From CAZWBR01 sp964632305 (GTDB lineage: Bacteria; Bacteroidota; Bacteroidia; Bacteroidales; Prolixibacteraceae), in NCBI GenBank assembly GCA_964632305.1, contig CAZWBR010000017.1, positions 8,013-72,012 on the forward strand: 64,000 nt of DNA. The letters run 5' to 3'. Every line of letters starts with the position of its first letter. The stretch's first letter is position 1. This document shows, one piece after another, positions 1 through 8,357 of the stretch. The notes under the pieces are model-generated. The model searched no databases. It had not been told where the DNA came from and saw nothing but the letters and a program-made list of their open reading frames with translations. Made by a program: the position numbers and the translations under genes.

Positions 1-1036
1 CCCCATGAAGATTGGCCCGAGCCGTTCGTCCAATACGATGAACGTAATCTTCATATTGTGGAGGCAAATCAAAATTGAAAACATGGGACACCTGGCTGAC
101 ATCAATCCCGCGCGCCGACACATCGGTAGAAATTAAGATCCTCACATTCCCCTCCTTAAAATCATTGATCGCGTTGATCCTTGAACTCTGCGCCTTGTTC
201 GAATGAAGAATCCTCACCTCCCCTTCCGTCTTCCGGCTGATCACTTTATAAACCGCTTCCGCGTTTTCTTTGGTGCGGCAAAAAATAATGACCCTCTTAT
301 ACTCTTCCTGATTATCCAGCAAATGGTTGATCAGGTTTAACTTGGTGCGAAAATTGGGAACCCTGAAAAAGAATTGTTCCACCTTCTCCGCCGTTGTGGC
401 CGATGGGGCCACCTCAACCCTTACCGGAAAGGTAAGGAACTCATGGCTCATCTCCTCAATTTTCTCCGAAAATGTGGCGGAAAACAACAAATTCTGCCGC
501 TTGTGAGGGATCACTTCGAAAAGCTTCAACAACTGTGGCATAAACCCCATATCAAGCATCCGGTCGGCTTCGTCGATAACCAGTGTTCTTACCTTTTTCA
601 AGGAAACCGATCCGGCTTTGTACAAGTCCCATAACCGCCCCGGTGTGGCGACTATTATATCGATGCCCGGTTCTACCAAAGCGGCATGTTTAGTCCAGCC
701 AATACCCCCGTAAACCGCGGCATGGCGTAGGTTGGTAAACTGGGCCAACTCCTCAATATCTTCACCCACCTGGATCGACAACTCCCGCGTAGGAACAAGT
801 ATTATGGCGCGTGGATCGTCCCCTTCCGCTTTCACCAATTTCATGAAAAGCGGGATAAGGTAAGCCGCTGTTTTTCCCGTCCCGGTTTGGGCGATCCCCA
901 ACACGTCCTGCCCCGACTTTATCACCGGTATGGCCATCTCCTGAATCGGGGTAGGTTCTGTAAAACCAACCTCATTCAAGGCCTTTAAAATAGACTTGCC
1001 TATTCCAAACTTCTCGAAATTCGTCGTTCCTTCCAT
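1..1036 (-). CDS. DEAD-box RNA helicase (RhlE-like), partial: C-terminal end lies beyond the left edge
   Basis: This is an ATP-dependent RNA helicase of superfamily 2, expected to unwind RNA duplexes during ribosome assembly or mRNA decay in the cytoplasm. About 345 residues are present from an ATG at 1036. In order they show a Q motif (GFTEPTPIQ), Walker A (AQTGTGKT), PTREL, DEAD (DEADRMLDMGF), SAT (LFSATFS) and, just before the window edge, HRIGRTAR, so both RecA-like domains are essentially complete and only the tail is missing. A TAACTTTG promoter element lies 16-24 bases upstream of the ATG, which supports this start. The RhlE subtype is judged from overall resemblance and is less certain than the DEAD-box call. 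Confidence 0.93.
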   Translation of the reverse strand, partial: MEGTTNFEKFGIGKSILKALNEVGFTEPTPIQEMAIPVIKSGQDVLGIAQTGTGKTAAYLIPLFMKLVKAEGDDPRAIILVPTRELSIQVGEDIEELAQFTNLRHAAVYGGIGWTKHAALVEPGIDIIVATPGRLWDLYKAGSVSLKKVRTLVIDEADRMLDMGFMPQLLKLFEVIPHKRQNLLFSATFSEKIEEMSHEFLTFPVRVEVAPSATTAEKVEQFFFRVPNFRTKLNLINHLLDNQEEYKRVIIFCRTKENAEAVYKVISRKTEGEVRILHSNKAQSSRINAINDFKEGNVRILISTDVSARGIDVSQVSHVFNFDLPPQYEDYVHRIGRTARANLHG

Positions 1037-1052
1037 TCTTACAATTTTGCTG

Positions 1053-1060
1053 CAAAGTTA
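1053..1060 (-). promoter_or_regulatory. Bacteroidota-type -7 promoter element of the helicase gene
   Basis: The minus strand reads TAACTTTG, a match to the TAnnTTTG element used by the Bacteroidota primary sigma factor, placed a short distance before the helicase ATG at 1036. I see no clear TTTG at the -33 position. Confidence 0.5.
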
Positions 1061-1125
1061 GCTTTTCTTTTCAGCCCACCGCCATAAAACCGCTATCTTT
1101 TTATCATTGAGCAATTTAATAAAAC

Positions 1126-2235
1126 CTAGATCAATTTAAAGACCTTCCCCGGCAACCCTTTCACCAAACCGGAAAATTCCAGCTCAAGCAATACCGGTGA
1201 AACATGGCTCATCGGCAAACCCGTCTTAATACAAATCATATCAATAGCCATACCTCCTTCCTTTCCCAACAAATCGACAATAATCTGTTGCTCAGGACTC
1301 AGATCTGCAAACAACCTCGGCTGCACCGCGTCGGGCTGGCTCTTCCCCTTTTTCCAATTCATCACATATTCCAAATCATCGACCCCTTCCATCAATGCAG
1401 CCCGGTTCGATTTTATCAGGAAATGACACCCTTCCGAATAAAGATCCCCAATCCTTCCCGGAAAGGCAAATACATCGCGGTTATAGGAATTGGCAATCTC
1501 AGCCGTGATCAGCGCACCTCCCTTTCGGGCCGATTCCACCACGATCGTCGCGTCCGCTAATCCCGCGATAATGCGGTTACGGCGAATAAAATTCTTCTGA
1601 TCAATAACCGTGTTGCTTAAAAAATCGGTCACCAATCCTCCCTGATGCTCAACCATCTCCCTGGCTGAAGCCATATGCAGTCCCGGATAAACGGTCTCTA
1701 ATCCGTGAGCTAAAACCCCCACAGTGGGTATTCCATACTTCAAGGCGGCCCGGTGGGCATGAATGTCGATTCCATAGGCTAACCCGCTTACAATCAAAAC
1801 CGGGTAGCCCCGCTCAGCCAAAGCTGAAATAAACTGATCAACACAATGCTTCCCGTAATCGGTGGCTTTTCGGGTCCCCACCACGCTGATGACTTTGGCG
1901 ATATTCAGATCAGGCTTCCCTTTGACAAAAAGAACGACCGGGGCATCATTGCATGACCTTAACCGGTCAGGATAATCGCGATCCAAATAAAACAGGGCCG
2001 AAAGACCATTCTTCCCGACAAAATCAACCTCTGATTCCGCCTTTTTAAGTACCTCCGATTGGATAATATTTTTCGCCAGTATGCTCCCTATCCCGGGTAT
2101 TTGGCGTAAGACATTCTCCTTCTCCCTGAAAACCTGCTCAGCGCTCCCGCAATAAGCGATCACGGTCTTGGCATTGACACATCCAATTCCCGGAATCAGC
2201 GAGATGGCAATCTTGTATAACAGGTTATCTTCCAT
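1126..2235 (-). CDS. dprA: DNA-processing protein DprA
   Basis: DprA binds single-stranded DNA entering the cell and loads RecA during natural transformation; it is also common in species not known to be competent. The 369-residue protein has an N-terminal helix-hairpin-helix/SAM-like part (GIGSILA region near residue 49), the Rossmann-like DNA-binding core with VVGTRKATDYG near residue 118 and GGALITAE near residue 240, and a C-terminal winged-helix part (DMICIKTGLPMSHV) as in full-length family members. The gene follows the DUF4249 lipoprotein gene on the same strand after about 40 bp. No other competence gene is in the window. The family call is secure; the physiological role here is inferred. 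Confidence 0.95.
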   Translation of the reverse strand: MEDNLLYKIAISLIPGIGCVNAKTVIAYCGSAEQVFREKENVLRQIPGIGSILAKNIIQSEVLKKAESEVDFVGKNGLSALFYLDRDYPDRLRSCNDAPVVLFVKGKPDLNIAKVISVVGTRKATDYGKHCVDQFISALAERGYPVLIVSGLAYGIDIHAHRAALKYGIPTVGVLAHGLETVYPGLHMASAREMVEHQGGLVTDFLSNTVIDQKNFIRRNRIIAGLADATIVVESARKGGALITAEIANSYNRDVFAFPGRIGDLYSEGCHFLIKSNRAALMEGVDDLEYVMNWKKGKSQPDAVQPRLFADLSPEQQIIVDLLGKEGGMAIDMICIKTGLPMSHVSPVLLELEFSGLVKGLPGKVFKLI

Positions 2236-2276
2236 AATCTAAGGATTCCACGAATGCCTTGTTCAGACTCTTCTTC

Positions 2277-3068
2277 CTATTTGGCCGAACGAACCTTCGG
2301 GACTACGGTTTCATAGGTAGTCACACTCCAGACTCCAAAATAGCCTAATGCCCCGCCCGAGAGGTTCGTTGGAGGATTGCCCGGAGCCTGCGAGTTTACA
2401 TTTTGCTGAACCGTCTCCCCCAACGCCTTTAAATACCTCCATGCACTATGCTCCATATTGTAAAGCTCAACCCTCAGAGTATCCCCGGGCGAAAAATCAC
2501 GATAGTAAAAAGGCGCCCACAGGCGTTGACCATCATAAAAAGCATCGCTCATCATATAATAATCATCCGGGACATATCTCTTGTTCCGGAATAGTCTCAA
2601 CCGGTAATAATTATCAAAATTGGGAGGATCGGTAAACTCAACAAAAACATTGAGACTGTCGCTGCTGAAGATCGATTCCCGGTAATAGACCGTATCAATC
2701 TTAACCGGCGCCGGCAACATGGCGGAAGCCTGGTAAACTTCCCCGCCGGTAATGACCTGAAGCTGATATTCATTCCCTGGAATACCCTGCGTATTGGCGG
2801 TCACATATAATCCGGGACCCTTTTTGAACAGCTTCTCCCGATTTGTCCCGCTACTCAGGATCACCACCGCTTCGTTTACCGCATCCGGCTCACTCTGGTC
2901 AAAATAAGACTGGCTGTTGGTGAGCCGTACCCAGAAAGGCCCCTCCCCGTTGGTAATCACCGACTCGATCACCACATTCGGGGCGGCATCCTTCAACTCC
3001 ACTTCCACAACCTCCTCACAGGCCGATAAAAGAAAGATACTTAACAGCAAATAGAACCATCGCATCAT
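2277..3068 (-). CDS. DUF4249-type lipoprotein
   Basis: This is a probable lipoprotein of the outer-membrane face. It starts with a basic/hydrophobic signal peptide ending in the lipobox LLSAC (Cys near residue 17), followed by EEVVEVEL, the typical opening of DUF4249 proteins, and a beta-rich body (NVVIESVITNGEGPFWVRLT). Relatives are usually encoded beside a TonB-dependent receptor and may act as its surface accessory, but no receptor is adjacent here: the only one in the window lies about 49 kb away. At 263 residues it is at the short end of the family. A terminator (3093-3117) separates it from the upstream RRM gene, so it probably has its own weak promoter in that short gap. Confidence 0.75.
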   Translation of the reverse strand: MMRWFYLLLSIFLLSACEEVVEVELKDAAPNVVIESVITNGEGPFWVRLTNSQSYFDQSEPDAVNEAVVILSSGTNREKLFKKGPGLYVTANTQGIPGNEYQLQVITGGEVYQASAMLPAPVKIDTVYYRESIFSSDSLNVFVEFTDPPNFDNYYRLRLFRNKRYVPDDYYMMSDAFYDGQRLWAPFYYRDFSPGDTLRVELYNMEHSAWRYLKALGETVQQNVNSQAPGNPPTNLSGGALGYFGVWSVTTYETVVPKVRSAK

Positions 3069-3092
3069 CTGATATTTTAACTATCAATCAAC

Positions 3093-3117
3093 AAAAAAGC
3101 GGGAAGACCCGCTTTCT
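3093..3117 (-). terminator. Rho-independent terminator after the RRM gene
   Basis: On the minus strand an 8-bp stem (AAAGCGGG / CCCGCTTT, tetraloop TCTT) is followed directly by a T-run. It lies 4 bases after the stop of the RRM gene. Confidence 0.8.
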
Positions 3118-3119
3118 GT

Positions 3120-3542
3120 TTAATATCTCCGGTCGTCACCCCGGTCTCCGTAACTCCTTCGCTGGTCTCCCTCTCCCCGACCTGAATCACGTCTTGGATA
3201 GGGTTTGTGACCATATTCCCTCTGTCCGCCACCCGAGTAAGGAGAACCACCTCCTCGCTGGCCACCACGGTCATAGCTCCTGCGCTGCTGAGTCTGCTGT
3301 TCCTTGGGTTGCGACTCTTTTACTGCTATTGTACTGCCTTGAAATTCCGAATCATTCAGTTGGCTTATTGCTTCCAATGCTTCCGATTCATTGGCCATCT
3401 CAACAAAACCGTATCGTTTTGAATGACCCGTCTCTTTGTCAAAAATGACTTTTACAGATTTAACATCACCATAATGTGAAAAAAGATTCTGAAGATCCTC
3501 GCTGGTTGTTTCGGGGTTTAACTTCGCTACAAAAATGTTCAT
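3120..3542 (-). CDS. RRM-domain RNA-binding protein with Gly/Arg-rich tail
   Basis: A small cytoplasmic RNA-binding protein (140 residues). Residues 1 to about 78 form one RNA recognition motif with RNP2 (IFVAKL) at the very N-terminus and RNP1 (RYGFVEM) near residues 43-49. The rest is a low-complexity tail of RGG/GGG/Tyr-Arg elements (RSYDRGGQRGGG), a layout typical of the abundant Bacteroidota RRM proteins thought to act as RNA chaperones or post-transcriptional regulators in a phylum that lacks Hfq in many members. The gene is single, ends at a strong terminator, and its 5' region is AT-rich. The domain is certain; targets are unknown. Confidence 0.93.
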   Translation of the reverse strand: MNIFVAKLNPETTSEDLQNLFSHYGDVKSVKVIFDKETGHSKRYGFVEMANESEALEAISQLNDSEFQGSTIAVKESQPKEQQTQQRRSYDRGGQRGGGSPYSGGGQREYGHKPYPRRDSGRGEGDQRRSYGDRGDDRRY

Positions 3543-3859
3543 AGTAAAAAAGATTAGAAATTGAAAAAAATACCCCGGATAAGTTAAATTTTGGTCAAGT
3601 AACTCCGATTAAAAACAGATTTCCCTGAACTTGTTTACAATCCGTTCTCAAATTTACATTAAAAATATTAGAAAGGGTAAATTCTGACAATAATCTTTTC
3701 TACAAATAGACCCTCTTTCACCGGAAGAAATCCCATCCCGAATTTACTGGATTCAAGACGATTAATTTCTCAATGACCCTAATCTCATCAAAAACCCTCC
3801 CCCTCTCTTCGTTCTCACTTCTTCCCCCTCCATTTATTCCAACCTATCCCCATTTTAAC
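3543..3859. other. Divergent intergenic region between the RRM gene and dnaG
   Basis: About 330 bases separate the two divergent genes. The part next to the RRM gene is AT-rich and should hold its promoter; the part next to dnaG is pyrimidine-rich. I see no open reading frame, repeat or strong hairpin. Confidence 0.5.
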
Positions 3860-3867
3860 TACATTTG
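3860..3867 (+). promoter_or_regulatory. Bacteroidota-type -7 element directly before dnaG
   Basis: TACATTTG matches TAnnTTTG and ends 5 bases before the dnaG ATG at 3873. If used, transcription would begin at or almost at the start codon, giving a leaderless or near-leaderless mRNA. Confidence 0.45.
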
Positions 3868-3872
3868 TTCTC

Positions 3873-5831
3873 ATGATCGATCCAGTAACGGTGCAGCGGA
3901 TTCTCGACGCTGCCGAAATAGTTGATGTTGTAGGTGAATTCGTTACGCTGAAACGGCGCGGAACGACTATGATCGGGCTTTGCCCCTTCCACAACGAGAA
4001 AACCCCTTCTTTCAATGTCTCTCCCGCCAAAGGCATCTATAAATGCTTCGGTTGCGGGAAAGGGGGCTCCCCGGTCAACTTCATCATGGAACACGAGCAC
4101 CTCTCCTATACCGAAGCCCTGAAATGGCTCGCTAAAAAATACCATATCGAGGTCCGCGAAAAAGAGGAAAGCCCCGAGGATATCCGCGAACGCAACGACC
4201 GCGAAAGCCAGTTGATCGTCTCCGAATTTGCCCAGAAATTCTTCCGGCAGCAACTGTGGGACTCCAACCAGGGCCGCCTCATCGGATTAAGCTACTTCCG
4301 CGAAAGAGGCTTCCGCGACGACACCATCAAAAAATTCGGACTCGGCTATTGCCCCGACGGCAAAGACCTCTTTACCAACTCGGCCCTCAAGGAAGGCTAC
4401 CGCATGGAATATCTCGAGAAGACCGGGCTAACCATCAAACGCGACGATTGGGTCCGCGACCGTTTTGCCGGCCGTGTCATGTTCCCCATCACCGGGATCT
4501 CCGGTCGGGTGATCGCTTTTGGCGGCAGGACCCTCTCCCAGGATAAGACCATCGCCAAATACCTCAACTCGCCCGAATCGGATATCTACCACAAGAGCCG
4601 TGTCCTTTACGGTATCTACGAGGCCAAACGCACCATCATACAGGAAGATAAATGCTACCTGGTCGAAGGTTATACCGATGTCATTTCCATGCACCAGGCC
4701 GGCATCGAGAATGTGGTGGCCTCCTCGGGAACCTCCCTCACCCACGATCAGATCCGACTGATCCGTCGCTTTACCAATAACGTCACCATCATCTACGACG
4801 GCGACAAGGCCGGCATCAAAGCCTCCATGCGCGGGATCGACATGGTCCTCGAAGAGGGAATCAACGTTAAAGTGCTCCCCCTGCCCGACGGCGAAGACCC
4901 CGACTCCTTCTCCCGTTCCATGGGCGCCTCGCAACTGGCCGAATATATCCGCCTGAACGAAACCGACTTCATCAAATTCAAAACCAAGCTACTGCTCTCC
5001 GGTACCGAAAACGACCCACTGGCCAGGGCCCGCCTCGTCACCGACATCGTCAGCTCCATCTCGGTCATCCCCGAAGAGATCGTGCGTACCGAGTATCTGA
5101 AAGAATGCAGTCGCCTGCTCGACGTCCGCGAAGAAGTGCTCTACAACGAGATCCGTAAACTAAAGCTGAAAGGCGACGAGGATAAACAGAAAAGAACCGA
5201 ACGCGAAGCGGCTCAACCCAATAAACCCCTCCCGGAATACCTGTCGATGAACCTGGATTCCTCTTCTAAAAATCCATGCGAAAATGAAGAACGGGAAGTA
5301 TTACGGATGATGCTGAAATACGGCACCATGAAAATTTTTGAGATCGAAAATGAATCCGACAGCTCCCTCATCCCCGTCTATGTCGCCGGTTATATCCTGT
5401 CGGAACTGGATACCGACCAGTTGAAATCTTCCGATCCGGTCATCGAAGCCATCCTGGATGAATACCGCCAGCACCGCGGCAATCCGTCTTTCGACGGCGC
5501 CCGCCATTTCGTTAACCATCCCAATCCACAGGTCAGCAAGCTGGCCTCCGATATCCTCTCGGAAAAATACTCCTCCAGCCCCTTTTGGAAATCACGCGGA
5601 GGCCATGTCGAAGAGGAACACGACATCCTCCACTACTTGGTCCCCAAGATCCTGCAGGAGTATAAACTGAGGTATGTCAATCATCTGAATGCCAAAATAA
5701 TGGAAGAGATGAAAAAGGTCCCGGCCGATAACTTCGAACGTTTCTGCGAACTGCAGATGCAGTATCAAAAACTGAAGTCTGTGGAAAAAATCCTGAGCGA
5801 TCAGTTGGGTAAAAGAGCCGTTAATTTCTGA
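3873..5831 (+). CDS. dnaG: DNA primase DnaG
   Basis: Synthesises RNA primers for lagging-strand DNA replication, working with the DnaB helicase. The 652-residue protein has the N-terminal zinc ribbon with ligands Cys37, His40, Cys58 and Cys61 (CPFH...CFGCGKGG), the DnaG catalytic core (FGGRTL), the Toprim fold with the acidic motifs VEGYTD and DGDKAG, and a long C-terminal region matching the helicase-binding domain. Length is normal for the family. Start: ATG at 3873 gives the usual MIDPxTVxxI opening. It is followed after 12 bp by an epimerase gene on the same strand. Codons are rich in C at third positions. Confidence 0.97.
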   Translation: MIDPVTVQRILDAAEIVDVVGEFVTLKRRGTTMIGLCPFHNEKTPSFNVSPAKGIYKCFGCGKGGSPVNFIMEHEHLSYTEALKWLAKKYHIEVREKEESPEDIRERNDRESQLIVSEFAQKFFRQQLWDSNQGRLIGLSYFRERGFRDDTIKKFGLGYCPDGKDLFTNSALKEGYRMEYLEKTGLTIKRDDWVRDRFAGRVMFPITGISGRVIAFGGRTLSQDKTIAKYLNSPESDIYHKSRVLYGIYEAKRTIIQEDKCYLVEGYTDVISMHQAGIENVVASSGTSLTHDQIRLIRRFTNNVTIIYDGDKAGIKASMRGIDMVLEEGINVKVLPLPDGEDPDSFSRSMGASQLAEYIRLNETDFIKFKTKLLLSGTENDPLARARLVTDIVSSISVIPEEIVRTEYLKECSRLLDVREEVLYNEIRKLKLKGDEDKQKRTEREAAQPNKPLPEYLSMNLDSSSKNPCENEEREVLRMMLKYGTMKIFEIENESDSSLIPVYVAGYILSELDTDQLKSSDPVIEAILDEYRQHRGNPSFDGARHFVNHPNPQVSKLASDILSEKYSSSPFWKSRGGHVEEEHDILHYLVPKILQEYKLRYVNHLNAKIMEEMKKVPADNFERFCELQMQYQKLKSVEKILSDQLGKRAVNF

Positions 5832-5843
5832 AAATCAACAACC

Positions 5844-6866
5844 ATGATATTCGTAACCGGTGGAACAGGAATGGTGGGGGCCCGTCTGCTGCTCGATTTG
5901 ACCAGCAGGGGCGAGAACGTGAGAGCCCTGAAAAGAGGCTCCTCCGATACCGCTTTTGTCAAAAAATTCTTCTCCTGGTACACCCCCGACGCTGAGCAGC
6001 TCTTCGCCCGGATCCAGTGGCACGAGGGCGATCTCCTCGATCCCGAAAGCATCCGCCCGGCCCTGAACGAGGTTAAAAGCATCTATCATCTCGCGGCTAT
6101 GGTCTCTTTCGACCCGCGCGACCGGATGAAGATGATCAGCACCAACGTAGAAGGCACGATTAATATTACTGAACTGGCACTGGAAGAAAAAATCGAACGC
6201 TTCTGCCATGTCAGCTCCATAGCCGCCCTGGGAAATGCCGATCCCTCCATCCCGGTCAACGAGTACCATTCCTGGAAAAACGACCGGCACCGTTCCGCCT
6301 ACTCCGAGAGCAAATACCAATCCGAGATGGAAGTGTGGCGGGCTATCTACCAGGGATTGAACGCGGTTATTGTCAACCCCTCCGTGATCCTCGGTCCGGG
6401 AAACTGGAACAGTGGCAGCCCTCAACTGTTCAGCGCCGTGAAGAAGGGAATGAAATTCTATACCGGCGGCGGATCTGGCTTTGTCGATGTAGCCGATGTC
6501 TCCAGGGCCATGACCGAACTGATGTTCCATCCCGACTGGGAGAACCTCAAAAATAACCGTTACCTGCTCAACTCCGAAAACATGAGCTATTACCAGCTCT
6601 TTGGACAGATTGCCGACCAGCTCGGTCAAAAAAGACCCTCCATGCCTGCCGGTAAGTTCCTGCTCGGCGCCGCCTGGCGACTCTCCGCCTTAACCGCTTT
6701 CTTTACCGGGAAACGGCCCGCCATTACACGCGAGACGGCCCGCAGCGCGGCTAACCTCTCCCTGTACGATGGATCTAAAATAACCGACGCCATCGGCTTC
6801 CGCTATACCCCCATCAGCGAAACCATTGCCTCCGTTGCCGCGATATTCAAAAAAGAGCATCCCTGA
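5844..6866 (+). CDS. NAD-dependent epimerase/dehydratase family protein (extended SDR)
   Basis: A cytosolic NAD(P)-dependent oxidoreductase of the extended short-chain dehydrogenase family, resembling dihydroflavonol-4-reductase-like and 3-beta-HSD-like members. The 340-residue protein opens with the nucleotide-binding motif VTGGTGMVGARL (residues 4-15), has YHLAAMVSF near residue 75, a catalytic serine context HVSSIAALG, and the YSESKY active-site YxxxK near residues 153-157. The substrate cannot be read from the sequence. It probably shares a transcript with dnaG, 12 bp upstream. Confidence 0.85.
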   Translation: MIFVTGGTGMVGARLLLDLTSRGENVRALKRGSSDTAFVKKFFSWYTPDAEQLFARIQWHEGDLLDPESIRPALNEVKSIYHLAAMVSFDPRDRMKMISTNVEGTINITELALEEKIERFCHVSSIAALGNADPSIPVNEYHSWKNDRHRSAYSESKYQSEMEVWRAIYQGLNAVIVNPSVILGPGNWNSGSPQLFSAVKKGMKFYTGGGSGFVDVADVSRAMTELMFHPDWENLKNNRYLLNSENMSYYQLFGQIADQLGQKRPSMPAGKFLLGAAWRLSALTAFFTGKRPAITRETARSAANLSLYDGSKITDAIGFRYTPISETIASVAAIFKKEHP

Positions 6867-6920
6867 ACAATTCCCCCCGGCACCGCCTTCAGGTCGGTCT
6901 GATAGGCCAACCTTTTCCTT

Positions 6921-7430
6921 GCCGTCAGATACCCCCTCTGACTGTCCCTCTTTTTATAACCCCAAAGGAACGTGATTTCAACAACCTGGTCTGGCTTTTT
7001 CTCCTCTTCTATAACCCCGAAGGGGTGTGATTTCAATAACCGTGGGCTTCGCCGTGAGCTCAGTCGAACGGTGTAACCCTCGGAAAACAAGTTACCTTTA
7101 AACGCAACCCTGAAAGGGGTGAACTTTCAATCAGGTTAATTAGCCCGATTCATGCAGCCACTAATTGATTATCCGCCTATCTGCCCGACCCATTTACCTG
7201 CCGTCAGATACCTGTTCTGACTTCTCCTCTTCTTCAACCCCGAAGGGGTGTGATTTCAATAACCGTGGGCTTCGTCGTGAGCTCAGTCGAACGGTGTAAC
7301 CCACGGAAAATATACCACCTATAAACCCAACCCTGAAAGGGGTGAACCTTCAAAAAAACTGATTAACCCAATTTAAAGCAGCCACTAAATAGTTATCCGC
7401 CTTTGCGCCCAACCTTTTCGTTGCCGTCAT
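6921..7430. repeat. Imperfect tandem repeat of 220-280 bp with inner palindromes
   Basis: A unit starting with GCCGTCAGATACC recurs at 6921 and 7200, and its first bases recur again at 7423. Each unit contains the palindrome ACCCCGAAGGGGT, then GTGATTTCAATAACCGTGGG, then a segment ending in GGTGTAACCC, then CAACCCTGAAAGGGGTGAA and a CAGCCACTAA segment. CCGTGGG and CCCACGG form an inverted pair in the second unit. The first unit is about 56 bp longer because it holds an extra partial copy (ATAACCCCAAAGGAACGTGATT). Just after the array, 7431-7447 is another near-palindrome (CCCGCATAGCTATCGGG). No coding potential; 7448-7575 holds nothing else clear. Confidence 0.8.
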
Positions 7431-7575
7431 CCCGCATAGCTATCGGGAACCAATTGGCTAATACGCTATTTGGCTTTAGCCACATCCCGGCATTTGATCC
7501 AATAAAATAGTTTCCCCCCACGCAACCTTTTCGCCCCTTCATCCATCTGAAAATTGAATTTACTAACTGCTAATC

Positions 7576-8337
7576 ATGAAAAACATTACCACCACATTGC
7601 TCGTAATGCTTCTCATTTTTTCACTGACGACCGCGGCCCAAAAACCGGGCAAGGGTGTCGTTTACCTGAAAAACGGGAGCATCGTCCGTGGCGCCCTGCT
7701 CAGCCAGGATCCCGGCGCACCGGTCAAAATCAAGACCAGCGACAACAACATCTGGGTCTTCGAACGATCGTCGATCGACAGCATCGACCAAAAAGCAAAA
7801 CTATCAGCCCCCTTTCATACCGGCTTCTTTAACCTTACCGAAGGAGGCGTCCTGATCGGGAACAGAGACAACGACTTTAACGCCCCATCCACCTTCATGA
7901 ATGTCTCGGGATGGCAATTCTCCAACGGTCTCGCGGCAGGAGTGGGTCTTGGGGTTGATTTTTTCAGCGAGACCTACCTCCCGGTAGTGGCCGATTTCAG
8001 GTACTACCTCCGCAACCAGGGCATCAAACCGTTTATCTCGGCGCAGGGAGGTTACGCGATAGCCCTTGGCAAAGCCGACAAACAATATGTCTATAACTAT
8101 GCTTCCACCTATTATATCTGGCCCGCACCGGTCGGACAGGCGCTGGATGTCGATGCCCGCGGCGGCTGGCTCGCCAATCCGTCCATCGGGTTCGTTGCCC
8201 CCCTCGGAGAGAACCTCGGTCTGACCCTCAGCGCCGGTTACCGCATCATGCGCCACCGCTACACCCGCGAAGACAACTACAAGCTCGACATCGACTATAA
8301 CCGCCTTTCACTCAAAGTCGGACTGATCTTCAATTAA
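7576..8337 (+). CDS. Secreted protein with predicted outer-membrane beta-barrel
   Basis: A 253-residue protein with a clear signal peptide (residues 1 to about 20, ending TTAAQ). After cleavage comes a short beta-rich N-terminal domain (GKGVVYLKNGSIVRGAL to about residue 75) and then alternating aromatic/glycine strands (WQFSNGLAAGVGLGVDFF, RYYLRNQGIKPFISAQGGYAIAL) ending in KVGLIFN, as expected of a small outer-membrane barrel. I do not recognise a named family. It lies 20 bp upstream of an LVIVD lipoprotein gene, so the two may be co-expressed envelope proteins. Confidence 0.7.
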   Translation: MKNITTTLLVMLLIFSLTTAAQKPGKGVVYLKNGSIVRGALLSQDPGAPVKIKTSDNNIWVFERSSIDSIDQKAKLSAPFHTGFFNLTEGGVLIGNRDNDFNAPSTFMNVSGWQFSNGLAAGVGLGVDFFSETYLPVVADFRYYLRNQGIKPFISAQGGYAIALGKADKQYVYNYASTYYIWPAPVGQALDVDARGGWLANPSIGFVAPLGENLGLTLSAGYRIMRHRYTREDNYKLDIDYNRLSLKVGLIFN

Positions 8338-8357
8338 CCTTTAACCGATTAACAATC

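Noticed and set aside
3077..3274. 65-codon minus-strand frame between the RRM and DUF4249 genes
   Set aside because: It overlaps the RRM gene out of frame and runs through the terminator at 3093-3117.
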